This document shows positions 23,217 to 37,510 of a stretch of DNA of 64,000 bases, piece by piece. The first letter of the stretch is position 1; each line of letters opens with the position of its first letter. The translations under genes were made by a program, and so were the position numbers. The notes under the pieces are model-generated. The model saw only the letters and a list, made by a program, of their open reading frames with translations. It was not told the DNA's origin and searched no databases. This DNA comes from Colletes latitarsis (Eukaryota > Arthropoda > Insecta > Hymenoptera > Colletidae), in assembly GCF_051014445.1 (NCBI RefSeq), contig NW_027488366.1, forward strand, positions 13,224,001-13,288,000. Reading direction: 5' to 3'.

Positions 23217-26200
23217 CAAACCTAACATGCGTTATCCTCTAAAATATATATCAAGACCAGGTTTAATTGATTGTTTCAGTGTGGACCCACATTACTACGT
23301 GATCCAAACCAGAAAAAACCCAGGATCCGTTCAAAAAGTATGTGAAGAATGCGAATGTATGAGTCTGATGAGTGAAAATCCCAGGCCTAACCTAGACCTA
23401 ACATGCGTTATCCTCAAAAATATTGATCGAAACCTGGTTTAATCGACTGTTTCAGTGTGGTACCACATTACTATGTGATCCAAACCAGAAAATAACCCAG
23501 GATGTGTTCAGCGAGTATGTGAAGTGTGCGAAAGTATGAGTCTGATGAGGGCAAATCCCAGACCTATCCCAGACCTAACACGCGTTATCCTCTAAAATAT
23601 TTATCCAGACCAGGTTTCATTGAGTGTTTCAGTGTGGTACCACTTTACTACGTGATACAATCCAGAAATAGCCCAGGATCTAGCCATGAAGTATGAGAAA
23701 TATGCGATAGTAAGAGCCTGATGAGGGCAAATCCTAGACCTATCCCAGACCTAACTTGCGTTATCCTCTAAAATATTGATCGAAACCAGGTTTAATCGAC
23801 TGTTTCAGTGTGGTACCACATTACTACGTGATCCAAACCAGAAAAAACCCAGGATCAGTTCAACAAGTATAAGAAGGATGCGAAAGTATGAGTCTGATGG
23901 GTGAAAATCCCAGGGCTAACCTAGACCTAACATGCGTTATCCTCTAAAATATTGATCCAAACCAGGTTTAATCGACTGTTTCAGTGTGGACCCACATTAC
24001 TACGTGATCCAAACCAGAAAAAACCCAGGATCAGTTCAACAAGTATAAGAAGGATGCGAAAGTATGAGTCTGATGGGTGAAAATCCCAGGGCTAACCTAG
24101 ACCTAACATGCGTTATCCTCTAAAATATTGATCGAAACCAGGTTTAATTGACTGTTTTAGTGTGGTACCACATTACTACGTGATCCAAACCTGGAAAAAA
24201 CCCAGGATCTGTTCAACGAGTATGTGAAAAACGCGAAACTGTGAGCCTGATGAGGGCAAATCTTAGACCTAACCCAGACCTAAGATGCGTTGTCCTCTAA
24301 AATATTTATCCAGACCAGGTTTCATTGAATGTTTCAGTGTGGTACCACATAACTACGTGATCCAAACCAGTAAAAACCCAGGATCCGTTTAACAAGTATG
24401 TGAGGAATGCGAATGTATGAGTCTGATGAGTGAAAATCCCAGGCCTAACCTAGACCTAACATGCGTTATCCTCAAAAATATTGATCGAAACCTGGTTTAA
24501 TCGACTGTTTCAGTGTGGTACCACATTACTATGTGATCCAAACCAGAAAATAACCCAGGATCCGTTCAACAAGTATGTGAAGAATGTGAAAGTATGAGTC
24601 TGATGAGTGAAAATCCCAGGCCTAACCTAGACCTAACATGCGTTATCCTGAAAGATATTGATCGAAACCTGGTTTAATCGACTGTTTCAGTGTGGTACCA
24701 CATTACTATGTGATCCAAACCAGAAAATAACCCAGGATCTGTTCAACGAGTATGTGAAGTGTGCGAAAGTATGAGTCTGATGAGGTCAAATCCCAGACCA
24801 ATCCCAGACTTAACTTGCGTTATCCTCTAAAATATTGATCGAAACCAGGTTTAATCGGCTGTTTCAGTGTGGTACCATATTACTACGTGATCCAAACCAG
24901 AAAAAACCCAGGATCAGTTCAACAAGTATAAGAAGAATGCGAAAGTATGAGTCTGATGAGTGAAAATCCCAGGGCTAACCTAGACCTAACATGCGTTATC
25001 CTCTAAAATATTGATCGAAACCTGGTTTAATCGACTGTCTCAGTTTGGTACCACATTACTATGTGATCCAAACCAGAAAATAACCCAGGATCTGTTCAAC
25101 GAGTATGTGAAGTGTGCGAAAGTATGAGTCTGATGAGGGCTAATCCCAGACCTATCCCAGACCTAACTTGCGTTATCCTCTAAAATATTGATCGAAACCA
25201 GGTTTAACCGACTGTTTCAGTGTGGAACCACATTACTACGTGGTCCAAACCAGAAAAAACCCAGGATCAGTTCAAGAAGTATGTGAAGAATGCGAAAGTA
25301 TGAGTCTGATGAGTGAAAATCCCAGGCCTAACCTAGACCTAACATGCGTTATCCTCAAAAATATTGATCGAAACCTGGTTTAGTCGACTGTTTGAGTGTA
25401 GTATCACACTACTACGTGACCCAAACCAGAAAAAACCCAGGATCTGTTCAACAAGTATGTGAAAAACGCGAAAGTATGAGCCTGATGAGGGCAAATCCCG
25501 GACCTATCACAGACCTAACTTGCGTTATCCTCTAAAATATTGATCGAAACCAGGTTTAATTGAATGTTTCTGTGTGGTACCACATTACTACGTGATCGAA
25601 ACCAGTAAAAACCCAGGATCCGTTCAACAAGTATGTGAAGAATGCGAAAGTATGAGTCTGATGAGTGAAAATCCCAGGCCTAACCCAGACCTAAGATGCT
25701 TTATCCTCTAAAATATTTATCCAGAACAGGTTTCATTGAATGTTTCAGTGTGGTACCACTTTACTACGTGATCCAATCCAGAAATAGCCCAGGATCTAGC
25801 CATGAAGTATGTGAAGAATGCGATAGTAAGAGCCTGATGAGGGCAAATCCTAGACCTATCCCAGACCTAACTTGCGTTATCCTCTAAAATATTGATCGAA
25901 ACCAGGTTTAATCGACTGTTTCAGTGTTGTACTTCATTACTACGTGATGCAATCCAGAAAAAGCACAGGATCTAGCCATCAAGTATGAGAAATATGCGAA
26001 AGAATGAGCCTGATGAGAGCAAATCCCAGACCTATCCCAGACCTAACTTGCGTTGTCCTCTAAAACATTGATGGAAACCAGGTTTAATTGACTGTTTCAG
26101 TGTTGTACTTCATTACTACGTGATGCAATCCAGAAAAAGCTCAGGATCTAGCCATCAAGTATGAGAAATATGCGAAAGAATGAGCCTGATGAGAGCAAAT

Positions 26201-29200
26201 CCCAGACCTATCCCAGACCTAACATGCGTTATCCTCAAAAATATTGTTCGAAACCTGGTTTAATCGACTGTTTCAGTGTGGTACGACATTACTATGTGAT
26301 CCAAACCAGAAAATAACCCAGGATCTGTTCAACGAGTATGTGAAAAACGCGAAAGTATGAGCCTGATGAGGGCAAATCCCGGACCTATCCCAGACCTAAC
26401 TTGCGTTATCATCTAAAATATTGATCGAAACCAGGTTTAATTGAATGTTTCTGTGTGGTACCACATTACTATGTGATCCAAACCAGAAAATAACTCGGGA
26501 TCTGTTCAACGAGTATGCGAAGTGTGCGAAAGTATGAGTCTGATGAGGGCAAACCCAGACCTATCCCAGACCTAACATGTGTTATCCTCTAAAATATTTA
26601 TCAAGACCAGGTTTAATTGATTGTTTCAGTGTGGACCCACATTACTACGTGATCCAAACCAGAAAAAACCCAGGATCCGTTCAACAAGTATGTGAAGAAT
26701 GCGAAAGTATGAGTCTGATGAGTGAAAATCCCAGGCCTAACCCAGACCTAAGATGCCTTATCCTCTAAAATATTTATCCAGAACAGGTTTCATTGAATGT
26801 TTCAGTGTGGTACCACTTTACTACGTGATCCAATCCAGAAATAGCCCAGGATCTAGCCATGAAGTATGAGAAATATGCGATAGTAAGAGCCTGATGAGGG
26901 CAAATCCTAGACCTATCCCAGACCTAACTTGCGTTATCCTCTAAAATATTGATCGAAACCAGGTTTAATTGACTGTTTCAGCGTGGTACCACATTACTAC
27001 GTGATCCAAACCAGACAAAAATACCCAGGATCCGTTCAACAAGTATGTGAGGAATGCGAAAGTATGAGTCTGATGAGTGAAAATCCCAGGCCTAACCTAG
27101 ACCTAACATGCGTTGTCCTCAAAAATATTGATCGAAACCTGGTTTAATCGACTGTTTTAGTGTGGTACCACATTACTATGTGATCCAAACCAGTAAAAAC
27201 CCAGGATCTGTTCAACGAGTATGTGAAGTGTGCGAAAGTATGAGTCTGATGAGGGCAAATCCCAGACCTATCCCAGACCTAACATGCGTTCTCCTCTAAA
27301 ATATTTATCAAGACCAGGTTTAATTGATTGTTTCAGTGTGGACCCACATAACTACGTGATCCAAACCAGAAAAAACCCAGGATCCGTTCAACAAGTATGT
27401 GAAGAATGCGAAAGTATGAGTCTGATGAATGAAAAAACCAGGCCTGTCCTAGACCTAACATGCGTTATCCTCTGAAATATTGAGCGAAACCAGGTTTAAT
27501 GGACTGTTTCAGTGTGGTACCACACTACTACGGGATCCAAACCAGAAAAAACCCAGGATCTGTTCAACAAGTATGTGAAAAACGCGACAGTATGGGCCTG
27601 ATGAGGGCAAATCCCAGACCTATCCCAGACCTAACTTGCGTTGTCCTCTAAAATATTGATGGAAACCAGGTTTAATTGACTGTTTCAGTGTTGTACTTCA
27701 TTACTACGTGATGCAATCCAGAAAAGCTCAGGATCTAGCCATCAAGTATGAGAAATATGGGAAAGAATGAGCCTGATGAGAGCAAATCCCAGACCTATCC
27801 CAGACCTAACTTGCGTTGTCCTCTAAAACATTGATGGAAACCAGGTTTAATTGACTGTTTCAGTGTTGTACTTCATTACTACGTGATGCAATCCAGAAAA
27901 AGCTCAGGATCTAGCCATCAAGTATGAGAAATATGCGAAAGAATGAGCCTGATGAGAGCAAATCCCAGACCTATCCCAGACCTAACATGCGTTATCCTCA
28001 AAAATATTGTTCGAAACCTGGTTTAATCGACTGTTTCAGTGTGGTACCACATTACTATGTGATCCAAACCAGAAAATAACACAGGATCTGTTCAACGAGT
28101 ATGTGAAGAAAGCGAAAGTATGAGTCTGATGAGGGCTAATCCCAGACCTATCCCAGACCTAACTTGCGATATCCTCTAAAATAATGATCGAAACCAGGTT
28201 TAATTGACTGTTTTATTGTGGTACCACACTACTACGGGATCCAAACCAGAAGAAACCCAGGATCTGTTCAACGAGTATGTGAAGAAAGCGAAAGTATGAG
28301 TCTGATGAGGGCTAATCCCAGACCTATCCCAGACCTAACTTGCGATATCCTCTAAAATATTGATCGAAACCAGGTTTAATTGACTGTATTATTGTGGTAC
28401 CACACTACTACGGGATCCAAACCAGAAAAAACCCAGGATCTGTTCAACAAGTATGTGAAAAACGCGAAAGTATGAGCCTGATGAGGGCAAATCCCAGACC
28501 TATCCCAGACCTAACATGCGTTATCCTCAAAAATATAGATCGAAACCTGGTTTAATCGACTGTTTCAGTGTGGTACCACATTACTATGTGATCCAAACCA
28601 GAAAATAACCCAGGACCTGTTCAACGAGTATGTGAAGTGTGCGAAAGTATGAGTCTGATGAGGGCAAATCCCATACCTATCCCAGACCTAACATGCGTTA
28701 TCCTCTAAAATATTTATCAAGACCAGGTTTAATTGATTGTTTCACTGTGGACCCACATTACTACGTGATCCAAACCAGAAAAAACCCAGCATCCGTTCAA
28801 CACGTATGTGAAGAATGCGAAAGTATGAGTCTGATGAGTGAAAATCCCAGGCCTGACCTAGACCTAACTTGCGTTATCCTCTAAAATATTGATCGAAACC
28901 AGGCTTAATTGACTGTTTCAGCGTGGTACCACATTACTAGGTGATACAAACCAGAAACAGCCCAGGATCTAGCCATGAAGTATGAGAAATATGCGAAAGT
29001 ATGAGCCTGCTGGGGGCAAATCCTAGACCTAAGCCAAACCTAACATGCGTTATCCTCTAAAATATTTATCAAGACCAGGTTTAATTGATTGTTTCAGTGT
29101 GGTACCACATTACTACGTGAACCAAACCAGAAAAAACCCAGGATCCGTTCAACAAGTATGTGAAGAATGCGAAAGTATGAGTCTCATGAGCGAAAATCCC

Positions 29201-30025
29201 AGACCTAACCTAGACCTAACATGCGTTATCCTCTAAAATATTGATCCAAACCAGGTTTAATGGACTGTTTCAGTGTGGTACCACTTTACTACGTGATCCA
29301 AAGCAGAAAAAACCCTCGATCAGGTCAACATGTATGTTAAAACTGCGAAAGTATGACCCTGATCAGGGCAAGTCCCAGGCCTAACCTAGACCTAACATGC
29401 GCTGTCCTCTAAAATATTGATGGAAACCAGGTTTAATTGACTGTTTCAGTGTTGTACTTCATTACTACGTGATCCAATCCAGAAAAAGCCCAGGATCTAG
29501 CCCTCAAGTATGAGAAATATGCGAAAGAATGAGCCTGATGAGAGAAAATCCCAGACCTAACCTAGACGTAACATGAATTATTCTCTAAAATATTGGTCGA
29601 AACCAGGTTTAATTGACTGATTCAGTGTGGTCCCACATTACTACGTGATCCAAACCAGAAAAAACCCAGAATCCGTTCAACAAGTATGTGAAGAATGTGA
29701 AATATGTGTCTGATGAGTGAAAATCCCGGGCCTAACCTAGACCTAACATGCGTTATCCTCAAAAATATTGATCGAAACGTGGTTTAATCGACTGTTTCAG
29801 TGTGGTGCCACATTACTATGTGATCCAAACCAGAAAAAAACCCAGGATCTGTTCAACGAGAATGTGAAGTGTGCGAAAGTATGAGGCTGATGAGGTCAAA
29901 TCCCAGACCAATCCCAGACTTAACTTGCGTTATCCTCTAAAATATTGATCGAAACCAGGTTTAATCGACTGCTTCAGTGTGGTACCACATTACTACGTGA
30001 TCCAAACCAGAAAAAACCCAGGATC
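23217..30025 (+). repeat. 7.58-kb HOR, copy 2 (one extra monomer)
   Basis: This is the second copy of 15640-22272. Differences seen by reading are sparse single-base changes plus one duplicated monomer at about 28180-28360 (the GAAGAAAGCG and TTGCGATATCC type), present once in copy 1 near 20540. The identical private pattern of AAACATTG, TATTGTTCG and GACCTATC variants confirms block-level duplication. Its end continues into monomers with GATATAAACC near 30175. Confidence 0.9.
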
Positions 30026-30700
30026 AGTTCAACAAGTATAAGAAGAATGCGAAAGTATGAGTCTGATGGGTGAAAATCCCAGGGCTAACCTAGACCTAAC
30101 ATGCGTTATCCTCTAAAATATTGATCCAAACCAGGTTTAATGGACTGTTTCAGTGTGGTACCACATTACTACGTGATATAAACCAGAAAAAACCCAGGAT
30201 CCGTTCAACAAGTATGTGAGGAATGCGAAAGTATGAGTCTGATGAGTGAAAATCCCAGGCCTAACCTAGACCTAACATGCGTTATCCTCAAGAATATTGA
30301 TCGAAACCTGGTTTAATCGACTGTTTCAGTGTGGTACCACATTACTATGTGATCCAAACCAGTAAAAACCCAGGATCTGTTCAACGAGTATGTGAAGTGT
30401 GCGAAAGTATGAGTCTGATGAGGGCTAATCCCAGACCTATCCCAGACCTAACATGCGTTATCCTCTAAAATATTTATCAAGACCAGGTTTAATTGATTGT
30501 TTCAGTGTGGACCCACATTACTACGTGATCCAAACCAGAAAAAACCCAGGATCCGTTCAACAGGTATGCGAAGAATGCGAAAGTATGAGTCTGATGAGTG
30601 AAAATCCCAGGCCTAACCTAGACCTAACATGCGTTATCCTAAAAATTATTGATCGAAACCTGGTTTAATCGACTGTTTCAGTGCGGTACCACATTACTAT
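30026..30700 (+). repeat. Connector monomers before third partial HOR copy
   Basis: Roughly four monomers lie here: B (GTATAAGAAG), one with GATATAAACC and GAGGAATGCG, A with CAGTAAAAACCC, and E. The E copy contains AAAAATTATTG in place of AAAAATATTG. The preceding B and GATATAAACC pair also occurs near 5890-6090, 13990-14200 and 33700-33900. Confidence 0.72.
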
Positions 30701-33700
30701 GTGATCCAAACCAGAAGATAACCCAGGATCTGTTCAACGAGTATGTGAAGTGTGCGAAAGTATGAGTCTGATGAGCGCAAATCCCAGACCTATCCCAGAC
30801 CTAACATGCGTTATCCTCTAAAATATTTATCAAGACCAGGTTTAATTGATTGTTTCAGTGTGGGCCCACATAACTACGTGATCCAAACCAGAAAAAACCC
30901 AGGATCCGTTCAACAAGTATGTGAAGAATGCGAAAGTATGAGTCTGATGAATGAAAAAACCAGGCCTGACCTAGACCTAACATGCGTTATCCTCTGAAAT
31001 ATTGAGCGAAACCAGGTTTAATGGACTGTTTCAGTGTGGTACCACACTACTACGGGATCCAAACCAGAAAAAACCCGGGATCTGTTCAACAAGTATGTGA
31101 AAAACGCGACAGTATGGGCCTGATGAGGGCAAATCCCAGACCTATCCCAGACCTAACTTGCGTTGTCCTCTAAAATATTGATGGAAACCAGGTTCAATTG
31201 ACTGTTTCAGTGTTGTACTTCATTACTACGTGATGCAATCCAGAAAAGCTCAGGATCTAGCCATCAAGTATGAGAAATATGCGAAAGAATGAGCCTGATG
31301 AGAGCAAATCCCAGACCTATCCCAGACCTAACTTGCGTTGTCCTCTAAAACATTGATGGAAACCAGGTTTAATTGACTGTTTCAGTGTTGTACTTCATTA
31401 CTACGTGATGCAATCCAGAAAAAGCTCAGGATCTAGCCATCAAGTATGAGAAATATGCGAAAGAATGAGCCTGATGAGAGCAAATCCCAGACCTATCCCA
31501 GACCTAACATGCGTTATCCTCAAAAATATTGTTCGAAACCTGGTTTAATCGACTGTTTCAGTGTGGTACCACATTACTATGTGATCCAAACCAGAAAATA
31601 ACACAGGATCTGTTCAACGAGTATGTGAAGAAAGCGAAAGTATGAGTCTGATGAGGGCTAATCCCAGACCTATCCCAGACCTAACTTGCGATATCCTCTA
31701 AAATATTGATCGAAACCAGGTTTAATTGACTGTTTTATTGTGGTACCACACTACTACGGGATCCAAACCAGAAAAAACCCAGGATCTGTTCAACGAGTAT
31801 GTGAAGAAAGCGAAAGTATGAGTCTGATGAGGGCTAATCCCAGACCTATCCCAGACCTAACTTGCGATATCCTCTAAAATATTGATCGAAACCATGTTTA
31901 ATTGACTGTTTTATTGTGGTACCACACTACTACGGGATCCAAACCAGAAAAAACCCAGGATCTGTTCAACAAGTATGTGAAAAACGCGAAAGTATGAGCC
32001 TGATGAGGGCAAATCCCAGACCTATCCCAGACCTAACATGCGTTATCCTCAAAAATATAGATCGAAACCTGGTTTAATCGACTGTTCCAGTGTTGTACCA
32101 CATTACTATGTGATCCAAACCAGAAAATAACCCAGGACCTGTTCAACGGGTATGTGAAGTGTGCGAAAGTATGAGTCTGATGAGGGCAAATCCCATACCT
32201 ATCCCAGACCTAACATGCGTTAGCCTCTAAAATATTTATCAAGACCAGGTTTAATTGATTGTTTCACTGTGGACCCACATTACTACGTGATCCAAACCAG
32301 AAAAAACCCAGCATCCGTTCAACACGTATGTGAAGAATGCGAAAGTATGAGTCTGATGAGTGAAAATCCCAGGCCTGACCTAGACCTAACATGCGTTATC
32401 CTCTAAAATATTGAGTGAAACCAGGTTTAATCGACTGTTTCAGTGTGGTACCACATTACTATGTGATCCAAACCAGAAAATAACCCAGGATCTGTTCAAC
32501 GAGTATGTGAAGTGTGCGAAAGTATGTGTCTGATGTGGTCAAATCCCAGACCATTCCCAGACTTAACTTGCGTTATCCTCTAAAATATTGATCGAAACCA
32601 GGTTTAATTGACTGTTTCAGCGTGGTACCACATTACTACGTGATACAAACCAGAAACAGCCCAAGATCTAGCCATGAGGTATGAGAAATATGCGAAAGTA
32701 TGAGCCTGCTGGGGGCAAATCCTAGACCTAAGCCAAACCTAACATGCGTTATCCTCTAAAATATTTATCAAGACCAGGTTTAATTGATTGTTTCAGTGTG
32801 GTACCACATTACTACATGAACCAAACCAGAAAAAACCCAGGATCCGTTCAACAAGTATGTGAAGAATGCGAAAGTATGAGTCTCATGAGCGAAAATCCCA
32901 GACCTAACCTAGACCTTACATGCGTTATCCTCTAAAATATTGATCCAAACCAGGTTTAATGGACTGTTTCAGTGTGGTACCACTTTACTACGTGATCCAA
33001 AGCAGAAAAAACCCTCGATCAGGTCAACATGTATGTTAAAACTGCGAAAGTATGACCCTGATCAGGGCAAATCCCAGGCCTAACCTAGACCTAACATGCG
33101 CTGTCCTCTAAAATATTGATGGAAACCAGGTTTAATTGACTGTTTCAGTGTTGTACTTCATTACTACGTGATCCAATCCAGAAAAAGCCCAGGATCTAGC
33201 CCTCAAGTATGAGAAATATGCGAAAGAATGAGCGTGATGAGAGAAAATCCCAGACCTAACCTAGACCTAACATGAATTATTCTCTAAAATATTGGTCGAA
33301 ACCAGGTTTAATTGACTGATTCAGTGTGGTCCCACATTACTACGTGATCCAAACCAGAAAAAACCCAGGATCCGTTCAACAAGTATGTGAAGAATGTGAA
33401 ATATGTGTCTGATGAGTGAAAATCCCGGGCCTAACCTAGACCTAACATGCGTTATCCTCAAAAATATTGATCGAAACGGGGTTTAATCGACTGTTTCAGT
33501 GCGGTGCCACATTACTATGTGATCCAAACCAGAAGAAAACCCAGGATCTGTTCAACGAGAATGTGAAGTGTGCGAAAGTATGAGGCTGATGAGGTCAAAT
33601 CCCAGACCAATCCCAGACTTAACTTGCGTTATCCTCTAAAATATTGATCGAAACCAGGTTTAATCGACTGCTTCAGTGTGGTACCACATTACTACGTGAT

Positions 33701-33906
33701 CCAAACCAGAAAAAACCCAGGATCAGTTCAACAAGTATAAGAAGAATGCGAAAGTATGAGTCTGATGGGTGAAAATCCCAGGGCTAACCTAGACCTAACA
33801 TGCGTTATCCTCTAAAATATTGATCCAAACCAGGTTTAATGGACTGTTTCAGTGTGGTACCACATTACTACGTGATATAAACCAGAAAAAACCCAGGATC
33901 CGTTCA
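30701..33906 (+). repeat. Third partial copy of the first-half HOR
   Basis: This block matches 27.18-30.20 kb at an offset of 3522 bp, rising to 3699 bp after an extra monomer at about 32405-32580 (GAGTGAAACC, TGTCTGATGTGGTC). Like copy 2 it carries two GAAGAAAGCG/GATATCC monomers (about 31630 and 31800), so copies 2 and 3 share that duplication to the exclusion of copy 1. It ends where GGATCCGTTCAACAAG is replaced by GGATCCGTTCAAAAAG. Confidence 0.87.
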
Positions 33907-35230
33907 AAAAGTATGTGAAGAATGCGAATATATGAGTCTGATGAGTGAAAATCCCAGGCCTAACCTAGACCTAACATGCGTTATCCTCAAAAATATTGAT
34001 CGAAACCTGGTTTAATTGACTGTTTTAGTGTGGTACCACATTACTACGTGATCCAAACCAGAAAAAACCCAGGATCTGTTCAACAAGTATGTGAAAAACG
34101 CGAAACTGTGAGCCTGATGAGGGCAAATCCTAGACCTAAGCCAAACCTAACATGCGTTATCCTCTAAAATATTTATCAAGACCAGGTTTAATTGATTGAT
34201 TCAGTGTGGTCCCAAATTACTACGTGATCAAAACCAGAAAAAACCCAGGATCCGTTCAACAAGTATGTGAAGAATGCGAAATATGAGTCTGATGAGTGAA
34301 TATCCCGGGCCTAACCTAGACCTAACTTGCGTTATCCTCTAAAATATTGATCGAAACCAGGTTTAATCGACTGTTTCAGTGTGGTACCACATTACTACGT
34401 GATCCAAACCAGAAAAAACCCAGGATCAGTTCAACAAGTATAAGAAGAATGCGAAAGTATGAGTCTGATGGGTGAAAATCCCAGGGCTAACCTAGACCTA
34501 ACATGCGTTATCCTCTAAAATATTGATCCAAACCAGGTTTAATGGACTGTTTCAGTTTGGAACCACATTACTACGTGATCCAAACCGGAAAAAACCCAGG
34601 ATCAGTTCAACAAGTATGTGAAGAATGCGAAAGTATGAGTCTGATGGGGGCAAATCCCAGACCTATCCCAGACCTAACATGCGTTATCCTCTAAAATATA
34701 TATCAAGACCAGGTTTAATTGATTGTTTCAGTGTGGACCCACATTACTACGTGATCCAAACCAGAAAAAACCCAGGATCCGTTCAAAAAGTATGTGAAGA
34801 ATGCGAATATATGAGTCTGATGAGTGAAAATCCCAGGCCTAACCTAGACCTAACATGCGTTATCCTCAAAAATATTGATCGAAACCTGGTTTAATTGACT
34901 GTTTTAGTGTGGTACCACATTACTACGTGATCCAAACCAGAAAAAACCCAGGATCTGTTCAACAAGTATGTGAAAAACGCGAAACTGTGAGCCTGATGAG
35001 GGCAAATCCTAGACCTAAGCCAAACCTAACATGCGTTATCCTCTAAAATATTTATCAAGACCAGGTTTAATTGATTGATTCAGTGTGGTCCCACATTACT
35101 ACGTGATCAAAACCAGAAAAAACCCAGGATCCGTTCAACAAGTATGTGAAGAATGCGAAATATGAGTCTGATGAGTGAAAATCCCGGGCCTAACCTAGAC
35201 CTAACATGCGTTATCCTCTAAAATATTGAT
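33907..35230 (+). repeat. 879-bp (five-monomer) tandem duplication
   Basis: The series starts with AATGCGAATATATGAG (33921) and runs through an ACTGTGAGCC copy and an H-like copy with GATCAAAACC. It recurs from 34800, an offset of 879 bp. The first unit also includes two monomers matching 520-860 and 15.3-15.7 kb. The second unit ends earlier, joining an H-like tail directly to a GTTTGGAACC monomer near 35260. Confidence 0.82.
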
Positions 35231-36110
35231 CCAAACCAGGTTTAATGGACTGTTTCAGTTTGGAACCACATTACTGCGTGATCCAAACTAGAAAAAAACC
35301 CAGGATCTCGTCAACGAGTATGTGAAGTGTGCGAAAGTATGAGTCTGATGAGGGCTAATCCCAGACCTATCCCAGACCTAACATGCGTTATCCTCTAAAA
35401 TATTTATCAAGACCAGGTTTAATTGATTGATTCAGTGTGGTCCCACATTACTACGTGATCAAAACCAGAAAAAACCCAGGATCCGTTCAACAAGTATGAG
35501 AAATATGCGAAAGTATGAGCCTGATGAGGGCAAATCCTAGACCTAACCCAGACCTAACATGCGTTATTCTCTAAAATATTGATCGAAGCCAAGTTTAATC
35601 GACTGTTTCAGTGTGGAACCACATTACTACGTGATCCAAGCCAGGAAAAAACCCAGGATCTTGTCAACGAGTATGTGAAGTGTGCGAAAGTATGAGTCTG
35701 ATGAGGGCTAATCCCAGACCTATCCCAGACCTAGCTTGCGTGATCCTCTAAAATATTTATCAAGACCAGGTTTAATTGAATGTTTCAGTGTGGTACCACA
35801 TTACTACGTGACCCAAACCAGAAAAAACCCAGGATCCGTTCAACAAGTATGTGAAAAACGCGAAAGTATGAGCCTGATGAGGGCAAATCCCAGACCTATC
35901 CCAGACCTAACTTGCGTTATCCTCTAAAATATTGATCGAAGCCAAGTTTAATCGACTGTTTCAGTGTGGAACCACATTACTACGTGATCCAAGCCAGGAA
36001 AAAACCCAGGATCTTGTCAACGAGTATGTGAAGTGTGCGAAAGTATGAGTCTGATGAGGGCTAATCCCAGACCTATCCCAGACCTAGCTTGCGTGATCCT
36101 CTAAAATATT
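35231..36110 (+). repeat. Dimeric repeat with GATCGAAGCCAAG monomers
   Basis: A two-monomer unit is repeated with a 353-bp spacing (35581 and 35934). The first monomer has GATCGAAGCCAAG, GTGGAACC, CCAAGCCAGG and ATCTTGTCAACGAG. The second is an E copy ending in CTAGCTTGCGTGATCC or its parent form. These variants appear only weakly elsewhere (ATCTTGTCAACGAG near 45500, 48850, 56075 and 62065). Confidence 0.8.
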
Positions 36111-36859
36111 TATCAAGACCAGGTTTAATTGAATGTTTCAGTGTGGTACCACATTACTACGTGATACAATGCAGAAACAGCCCAGGATCTAGCCATGAAG
36201 TATGAGAAATATGCGAAGGTATGAGCCTGATGAGGGCAAATCCTAGACGTAACCCAGACCTAACATGCGTTATCCTCTAAAATATTTATCAAGACCAGGT
36301 TTAATTGAATGTTTCAGTGTGGTACCACATTTCTACGTGATCCAAACCAGAAAAAACCCAGGATCCGTTCAACAAGTATGTGAAGAATGCGAATGTATGA
36401 GTCTGATCAGTGAAAATCTCAGGCCTTACCTAGACCTAACTTGCGTTGTCCTCTAAAATATTGATGGAAACCAGGTTTCATTGACTGTTTCAGTGTGGTA
36501 CTACATTACTACGTGATGCAATCCAGAAAAAGCCCAGGATCCGTTCAACAAGTATGAAGAAAGCGAAAGTATGAGTCTGATGAGGGCTAATCCCAGACCT
36601 ATCCCAGACATAACATGCGTTATCCTCAAAAATATTGATCGAAACCAGGTTTAATCGACTGTTTCAGTGTGGTACCACATTACTGCGTGATCCAAACTAG
36701 AAAAAAACCCAGGATCTCGTCAACGAGTATGTGAAGTGTGCGAAAGTATGAGTCTGATAAGGGCTAATCCCAGACCTATCCCAGACCTAACATGCGTTAT
36801 CCTCTAAAATATTTATCAAGACCAGGTTTAATTGAATGTTTCAGTGTGGTACCACATTA

Positions 36860-37510
36860 CTACGTGATCCAAACCACAAAAAACCCAGGATCTGTTCGAC
36901 AAGTATGTGAAAAACGCGAAACTGTGAGCCTGATGAGGGCAAATCTTAGACCTAACCTTGACCTAACATGCGTTATCCTCTAAAATTCTTATCCAGACCA
37001 GGTTTCATTGAATGTTTCAGTGTGGTACCACTTTACTACGTGATCCAATCCAGAAATAGCCCAGGATCTAGCCATGAAGTATGAGAAATATGCGAAAGTA
37101 TGAGCCTGATGAGGGCAAATCCTAGACCTAACCCAGACCTAACATGCGTTATTCTCTAAAATATTTATCAAGACCAGGTTTAATTGAATGTTTCAGTGTG
37201 GTACCACATTACTACGTGTTCCAAACCAGAAAAAACCCAGGATCCGTTCAACAAGTATGTGAAGAAGGCGAAAGTATGAGTCTGATCAGTGAAAATCTCA
37301 GGCCTTACCTAGACCTAACTTGCGTTGTCCTCTAAAATATTGATGGAAACCAGGTTTCATTGACTGTTTCAGTGTGGTACTACGTTACTACGTGATGCAA
37401 TCCAGAAAAAGCCCAGGATATAGCCATCAAGTATGAGAAATATGCGAAAGAATGAGCCTGATGAGAGCAAATCCCAGACCTAATCTAGACCTAACATGCG
37501 TTATCCTCTA
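36860..37510 (+). repeat. 2.27-kb-spaced duplication, copy 1
   Basis: About 650 bp, starting at CCAAACCACAAAAAACCC with GTTCGACAAG and CTAACCTTGACC, are repeated at about 39130-39780. The offset of 2269 bp is 13 monomers less 19 bp, matching the two shortened monomers between the copies. Shared private bases include TACGTGTTCC and GAAGAAGGCG, which argue against convergence. Confidence 0.82.
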
